DNA of 40,478 nucleotides from Brevinema andersonii. GTDB lineage: Bacteria; Spirochaetota; DYKD01. Within the stretch, counting starts at the first letter, position 1. Each line of letters begins with the position of its first letter. A program made the translations under genes and the position numbers. This document shows, piece after piece, positions 35,396 through 40,478 of the stretch. Location: assembly GCA_020722765.1 (NCBI GenBank), contig DYKD01000025.1:1-40478 (forward strand). Reading direction: 5' to 3'. The notes beneath the pieces were generated by a model, which worked only from the letters and a program-made list of their open reading frames with translations, searched no databases and was not told the DNA's origin.

Positions 35396-37095
35396 TTAAA
35401 AACATAAGATTATTCTATTATTTTATACCTGCTGTGATTTTTATATTGGGCACGATGCTTGGTGGTTTTTTATTTAGAAGTTTTGATGTCATGTACTCAA
35501 AAAACATCATTTTTTCCATGGTTTTTGTTTCCCTTCCGGCGGTCTTGCTCTATTATATCGTTCTTGCAGTCATTAAGCTTATTGTGGAATTCAAAAGGGG
35601 GAAGACGGGGACACAGTATCAGGTCGGTATCCTGCTAAGTTTTTTCCTTATTATCGCACTTATCATGGGACCTTTTATTTTTTTTATGAATAATATTCTT
35701 AATAGGAGTTTCGATATCTGGATGATGTCTGACTTAAAGAATGCCCTTGATGGAGGCCATAAACTATCCCAGCTTTTGGAATCAGATACAAAAAGGAAAT
35801 TGACTGCAACTACAGACCGCATCATCGAAAACCTGAAAAATGGGACCCAGCCAGTCTCGGATGATTTGGATCTTGATTATTTCAAACTGTATTCCAAAGG
35901 TTCCCCTGCTGGTTTTGTGTCAAAAGACAAGGACGATTTCAATCTGATCACACAAAAGGATATCATTGAATATAAGGACGGCAATGACCTTTTTTTACGG
36001 AAAAAGTTTAATCATAAATATTATTTGGTTTATCTTAAACAGATAAGGGAAGAAAATCAGGATTCCGTGATTATCACGGCTGCAAAAATCGCTCCTGAAC
36101 TGTATTTGAACATGGCTGCCATCGAAAAAGGCTATATCATTTATCAACAAATCAATGTATTCCAAAAACCTTACCAGAAAATAATCTTTATGGTCATGAT
36201 GGATCTTGTCTTGTTGGTTCTTTTTATTGCAGTCCTGCTCAGTATCCTTTTTGCAAAAAGGATTTCTTCGCCCATACTTAAGCTTTATGATGGTATTCAG
36301 AATATTGCAGCAGGCCGTCTTGACCACATGATACAGTATCCTAAAAATGATGAAATGAAAATCCTAATCTCATCATTCAACAATATGATCAAGGAGCTCT
36401 CTTTTAATCAACAGGCAGTCCAGCATTCACGCCATATGGAAGCCTGGAAAAAGATGTCTATACGAATCATTGACGATCTTAAAAAAAGGATATTAGAGCT
36501 GACTTCAGAATTCAACCAATTGGCTGTTTCACTCCCTGAATCGTCTGTAGCACGGCTGGATATCGCCCATTTCCAGGGTCAAATCAGGGACCTTTCACTA
36601 ATGATATCTGAGTTTGATGCGATGACAAATTCAACAAAACTTCCCTTAAAAAAAGAGAACTTGAATGATATCATACGTGATGTTGTAGAAATGTTTGAGT
36701 CTGTTAATCTAAACGTCTCTTTTCATGTCGAACTGGATAATTCACTCCCTTTGATGAATATCAACCGTGATGAAATCCATCAGGTTCTCATCAATCTTTT
36801 AAAAAATGGACTGGAAGCTATCCCCCTAAAAGCCAAAGGCGTAATACGGATTTTAACCCAAAATCAAAGGACTTTGCAAGGAAGTTTTGTCAAACTGGAA
36901 GTTTCAGATAATGGTATAGGAATTAGAGATGATATCCTGCCTCGTATTTATGACCCTTATTTTACAACAAAAAAACGTAAACAGGGACTGGGTTTGACCA
37001 TTGTAAAAAAGGTGCTTTCTGATCATGAAGCAAGGATTTCTTATAAGCGCCTTGATGGACGTTCTATTTTTACCATCGAATTTCAGACAGAATAG
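35392..37095 (+). CDS. NtrY-like sensor histidine kinase with HAMP and HATPase, degenerate H-box
   Basis: HAMP-like ISSPILKLYDGIQNIAAGRLDH; N-box HQVLINLLKNGLEAI; VSDNGIGIRDDILPRIYDPYFTTKKRKQGLGLTIVKKV. Confidence 0.85.
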   Translation: MIKNIRLFYYFIPAVIFILGTMLGGFLFRSFDVMYSKNIIFSMVFVSLPAVLLYYIVLAVIKLIVEFKRGKTGTQYQVGILLSFFLIIALIMGPFIFFMNNILNRSFDIWMMSDLKNALDGGHKLSQLLESDTKRKLTATTDRIIENLKNGTQPVSDDLDLDYFKLYSKGSPAGFVSKDKDDFNLITQKDIIEYKDGNDLFLRKKFNHKYYLVYLKQIREENQDSVIITAAKIAPELYLNMAAIEKGYIIYQQINVFQKPYQKIIFMVMMDLVLLVLFIAVLLSILFAKRISSPILKLYDGIQNIAAGRLDHMIQYPKNDEMKILISSFNNMIKELSFNQQAVQHSRHMEAWKKMSIRIIDDLKKRILELTSEFNQLAVSLPESSVARLDIAHFQGQIRDLSLMISEFDAMTNSTKLPLKKENLNDIIRDVVEMFESVNLNVSFHVELDNSLPLMNINRDEIHQVLINLLKNGLEAIPLKAKGVIRILTQNQRTLQGSFVKLEVSDNGIGIRDDILPRIYDPYFTTKKRKQGLGLTIVKKVLSDHEARISYKRLDGRSIFTIEFQTE

Positions 37096-37221
37096 CCTTT
37101 TTAACGACAAAAGCGGCATTTTAACGAAATTTCAATATTTCAAGTTTAATTGGTGAAATGCCGAAAATAGTACTATACTATACTATATAATATCATTATA
37201 ACAGACAGTAAGGAAATCACT

Positions 37222-38808
37222 GTGGCTGAAAAAAAGAACAAAAATGCTCCTCCCCAACAGGCAGATGATGATTTTCACAAGATCATAAAACTTAGTCTTC
37301 GCTCAAAGATCATTTGGCTGATTGTCATGGTCATTGTCATTATCATGCTCTTTGTCTATCGGACAATACTACGCGACGAGCGTGAGGCCTTGTTTGATTC
37401 AATGAAAAATAGCGGTGGTGCGTTGGCTACTTTGCTTGCCAATAATTCACGCGTAGCTTTGGTCAAGGCCCTTTTAGACGAGTCTGTGGATGGGCGTATC
37501 AATGAGCAGACTTATGCACAATTGAATTATTTCGAACTTGGCTTTGCAGAAACACTGGATCAGATGATTGAACAGAAGGACATTGTCTATGCAGTCATTA
37601 TAAACAAATTTGGAAATGTCGTAGGGCATTCAAAAACTGAGCCAGAGGTGATAGAAAATACTCCTTATCATCCCTTAGGGACAATACAGAACTTCAAAAC
37701 GTCATATGTAGAAGGGGATCCTATCAGACCTCTCATCCAGGACTATAATGGTGAATACTACGATCCGAAGTTAAAACAGGTTGTGACAGGAGAAATTTTG
37801 GATGTCGCTTTCCCCATGGTTGTTGATATCAAGGTGAATACACTGAGAGCCTATGAAGGTGAGGTGCATATAGGTATTTCCAAGGCTACTATCAACAAGA
37901 CCTTGCGACAAGCTGAAGCAAAATTGCAAGGAGTTGCAATCCTTTCTTTGTTAATTGGTATCTTTTTTGCCATCATTCTAGCGTCCATTATCATCAGCCC
38001 TATAAAAAAACTTGTAACTGCCATGGGTAAAATCTCCAATGGTGATTTAAAACAGAAGGTTATTGTAAAAACGGGAGATGAGGTGCAATTGTTGGCTACC
38101 TCTTTTAATAGGATGACCGATGGTCTTTCAAAATATGTCTCCGCAGGTCTCGTCAAAAGATTGATGAAACAGGAAGGTCTGTCTTTGGGCGGTTCTTACA
38201 AGAAAGTCACAATCATGGAATCGGATCTTAGGAATTTTACTGGGACCTCAGAAAAGATGAAACCAGACGAGGTGGTCAGTTATCTTAACGAATATCTTGA
38301 TATCATGACAAAAATAGTCTTGAAGTATGGCGGTGAGGTGGATAAGTATATTGGTGATGCTATCTTGGCAGAATATGGCCTATTTGATCCCAATATCGAA
38401 AACCTGCAGGAGCATACAAAGAATTGTATAAGGGCCTGTGTTGAAATGAACCAGGCAATGATCCAGTTCAATGAAAAACAGATTGAGAGAGGCAGGAATG
38501 TCGTTCGTTTCGGTGTTGGGATAAATACAGGGGATATCATTGTAGGCAATATGGGTTCAACAGAGCGTATGGACTATACAATTATTGGCGATAACATGAA
38601 TCTTACAGCTCGAATATGTGATCACGCAGGAAAAGATCATAAAGAAGATAATGGTAACATTGTACATCTGAGGAATATCCTTATCACTGAACCGACATAC
38701 GAACTTGTCAAAGATATTGCAGTTGTTGAAGACAAGATTGTACATATAAAGGTCAAGGGGAAAGAAAAGCCTATAAAAGTCTATCAGGTTTATGATGTAA
38801 GAGGATGA
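37222..38808 (+). CDS. HAMP-domain class III adenylate/guanylate cyclase
   Basis: TIMESDLRNFTGTSEK, GGEVDKYIGDAILAEYG, GINTGDIIVGNMGSTERMDYTIIGDNMNLTARI; GTG start. Confidence 0.93.
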   Translation: MAEKKNKNAPPQQADDDFHKIIKLSLRSKIIWLIVMVIVIIMLFVYRTILRDEREALFDSMKNSGGALATLLANNSRVALVKALLDESVDGRINEQTYAQLNYFELGFAETLDQMIEQKDIVYAVIINKFGNVVGHSKTEPEVIENTPYHPLGTIQNFKTSYVEGDPIRPLIQDYNGEYYDPKLKQVVTGEILDVAFPMVVDIKVNTLRAYEGEVHIGISKATINKTLRQAEAKLQGVAILSLLIGIFFAIILASIIISPIKKLVTAMGKISNGDLKQKVIVKTGDEVQLLATSFNRMTDGLSKYVSAGLVKRLMKQEGLSLGGSYKKVTIMESDLRNFTGTSEKMKPDEVVSYLNEYLDIMTKIVLKYGGEVDKYIGDAILAEYGLFDPNIENLQEHTKNCIRACVEMNQAMIQFNEKQIERGRNVVRFGVGINTGDIIVGNMGSTERMDYTIIGDNMNLTARICDHAGKDHKEDNGNIVHLRNILITEPTYELVKDIAVVEDKIVHIKVKGKEKPIKVYQVYDVRG

Positions 38809-38814
38809 GAAGGG

Positions 38815-39117
38815 ATGAATTACTCTGATTTAGTGAAAAAAGCTGCGAAAGAGACAAAGCTAACACATAAGACCACAAAAAGAGCTCTAGACCTATTTCT
38901 TTTAAAGATCAGGCAGGAGTTAGACTCTTCAGGAAAATCGCGGATCACTGGTTTTGGGACCTTCAAGTCAAAGATGCATAAGGCTCGTGAAGTTATTATT
39001 CCTGGTACTTTAGAGAAAAAGTTCAAAACATCCCATTATTCAGTGCACTTTACACCAGATAGGATTTTTAAACGAAAATTCACCTTGATAAAGAATAAGG
39101 CCAAGGAGCAGGCGTGA
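38815..39117 (+). CDS. HU/IHF-family-like protein lacking the canonical GRNPxTG arm
   Basis: SDLVKKAAKETKLTHKTTKRALDLFLLKIRQEL...SRITGFGTFKSKMHKAREVIIPGT. Confidence 0.8.
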   Translation: MNYSDLVKKAAKETKLTHKTTKRALDLFLLKIRQELDSSGKSRITGFGTFKSKMHKAREVIIPGTLEKKFKTSHYSVHFTPDRIFKRKFTLIKNKAKEQA

Positions 39118-40316
39118 ATAAGGTTTCCTTGAAGACTATATCTTCAAAAATCAAGATAAAACCGGCGCAAATGGAAAAGATCGTATCAGTATTTTTCCAG
39201 GAAACTGCGAATGCGCTTGCTTCACAAAAAAAAATCCGAATTCCTGGAATTGGATTAATGAAAGCTGATGAGAGGAAGGCTTATGTTGGCAGAAACCCAT
39301 CAACAGGCGCTAGTATCGAGATTCCTGTAAAAACCAGGATTCAATTGAAAACCTCTCCTGCCTTCAAACATTTTTTAGACAAGAAATTAAAGAAACAGCA
39401 GGATATTGAGTTACAGAAATATAAGGAAGAGAAAGAGAAAGCTAAGCTTATCCCGTTTGATAAAGGACTGAAGCCAGAACCGGAGGAACAGTCTGATAAG
39501 ATAAAAAGCGATTTAAATGTACCAAAAACCAGCGTTGCTCAAAATATGAATGGTAGTATGGGCGAGAGTGATATGTTGCCTGGATCGGAAATGAACCATG
39601 AAGAGCAAGCCTCTTTTTTTAATGAAGACTTCAAAGCAGCCCAGGAAATCGTTGATCCTATCGATGTCCATGCTGGGAATGGCGCTTTTGAAAAAGAGTT
39701 TACTATACGTGAAATAGCTGACCAGACAGCACGCAAGGTTCAGAATAAGATGCTGATTGTTTTTGGTTCAGGGGCACTGGCTGTCATCATACTTGTTTTT
39801 GTGGTCTTCTTTTCCTATTTCAATAGCACTTCTTTTTATCATTTTATTAAGTCCAGTGTCAATAAGGTTAACGAAGAAAATAACCTTACTTATGAGCAGA
39901 TAGACATGCTTGTCATGGAACGGATGAAAGAGCTCCGCTTGGACATGAGCCAGATGAATGACCTGTACAAACAGGAATTGTATTCCTTGCAAGATGTTGC
40001 CCAGAAAAAAATTAACGACAAGATCCGTGCAGATGTGAAGAAGGAGATGAAGAAGCTTAATTCAGGTATAAGAAGCGGTTGGAAGAAAAGCAATACAGGG
40101 AATCCATACATAAAGATAGTTAGATACAAGGTTCGAAAAGGGGATAATCTCTGGAAAATAGCAGAAAGCAAATCAAAAAATCCTTATAATTGGGTTGGTA
40201 TCTATCAGACGAATGGTCGAAAAATAAGAAATCCACATCTGATCTATCCGGGGCAAGAAATCCTGATCCCTATCATCATAGAAAAAGTTCAGGTAAAAAA
40301 GAATATAAAACGTTAA
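39114..40316 (+). CDS. HU-domain / transmembrane / LysM fusion protein
   Basis: N-terminal HU with RIPGIGLMKADERKAYVGRNPSTGASIEIP; TM IVFGSGALAVIILVFVVFFSYF; C-terminal LysM YKVRKGDNLWKIAESKSKNPYNWVGIYQTNGRKIRNPHLIYPGQEILIP. Confidence 0.9.
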   Translation: MNKVSLKTISSKIKIKPAQMEKIVSVFFQETANALASQKKIRIPGIGLMKADERKAYVGRNPSTGASIEIPVKTRIQLKTSPAFKHFLDKKLKKQQDIELQKYKEEKEKAKLIPFDKGLKPEPEEQSDKIKSDLNVPKTSVAQNMNGSMGESDMLPGSEMNHEEQASFFNEDFKAAQEIVDPIDVHAGNGAFEKEFTIREIADQTARKVQNKMLIVFGSGALAVIILVFVVFFSYFNSTSFYHFIKSSVNKVNEENNLTYEQIDMLVMERMKELRLDMSQMNDLYKQELYSLQDVAQKKINDKIRADVKKEMKKLNSGIRSGWKKSNTGNPYIKIVRYKVRKGDNLWKIAESKSKNPYNWVGIYQTNGRKIRNPHLIYPGQEILIPIIIEKVQVKKNIKR

Positions 40317-40478
40317 GCTCGGTTCCATTTTTTCAGGCATTAAAACAAACCTCTTAAAAGTTCATATATATCATATTATGGAATTTATGATAATGTCTGA
40401 TCTCCTTTGAACAGATTCAATGTACAGCAATAAAGAATCCTTTTTCTCGCACCCAAAACATGCCTAAAAACGACTTAT

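Noticed and set aside
1-40478. tRNA or rRNA genes
   Set aside because: None recognised on either strand by eye; a tRNAscan/Infernal run would be needed to exclude them fully.

Overview
The window is a dense, mostly plus-strand bacterial region. Core blocks: branched-chain/aspartate-family biosynthesis (ilvC, leuA, leuC, leuD, then leuB, asd); an LPS/Kdo operon (kdsB, kdsA, kdsD-like, lptC, lptA-like, lptB); rpoN, hpf-like, hprK and a mannose-class PTS set (IIA, IIB, IIC, IID, HPr); and an envelope/signalling block (two DUF5683-like proteins, an NtrY-like kinase, a HAMP adenylate cyclase, an HU protein and an HU-TM-LysM protein). About 8 kb of accessory DNA (4.9-12.7 kb) separates leuD from leuB. 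The main discovery candidate lies there: a modular array in which four copies of one repeat stop at the same 3' boundary (GCGAATTCCT) and are each followed by different cargo. The cargoes are a DUF4160/DUF2442 pair, orphan toxin-tip/immunity-like fragments, a HEPN/MNT toxin-antitoxin pair, and a membrane protein plus SpoIIE phosphatase. Three of the four copies carry a TTGAMW-17-TATATT promoter and a short leader ORF. A duplicated, partly diverged leuD 3' end also sits in this island. Several accessory genes carry single-base disruptions, while the core genes look intact. All product names come from motif recognition in the translations; no database search was run.
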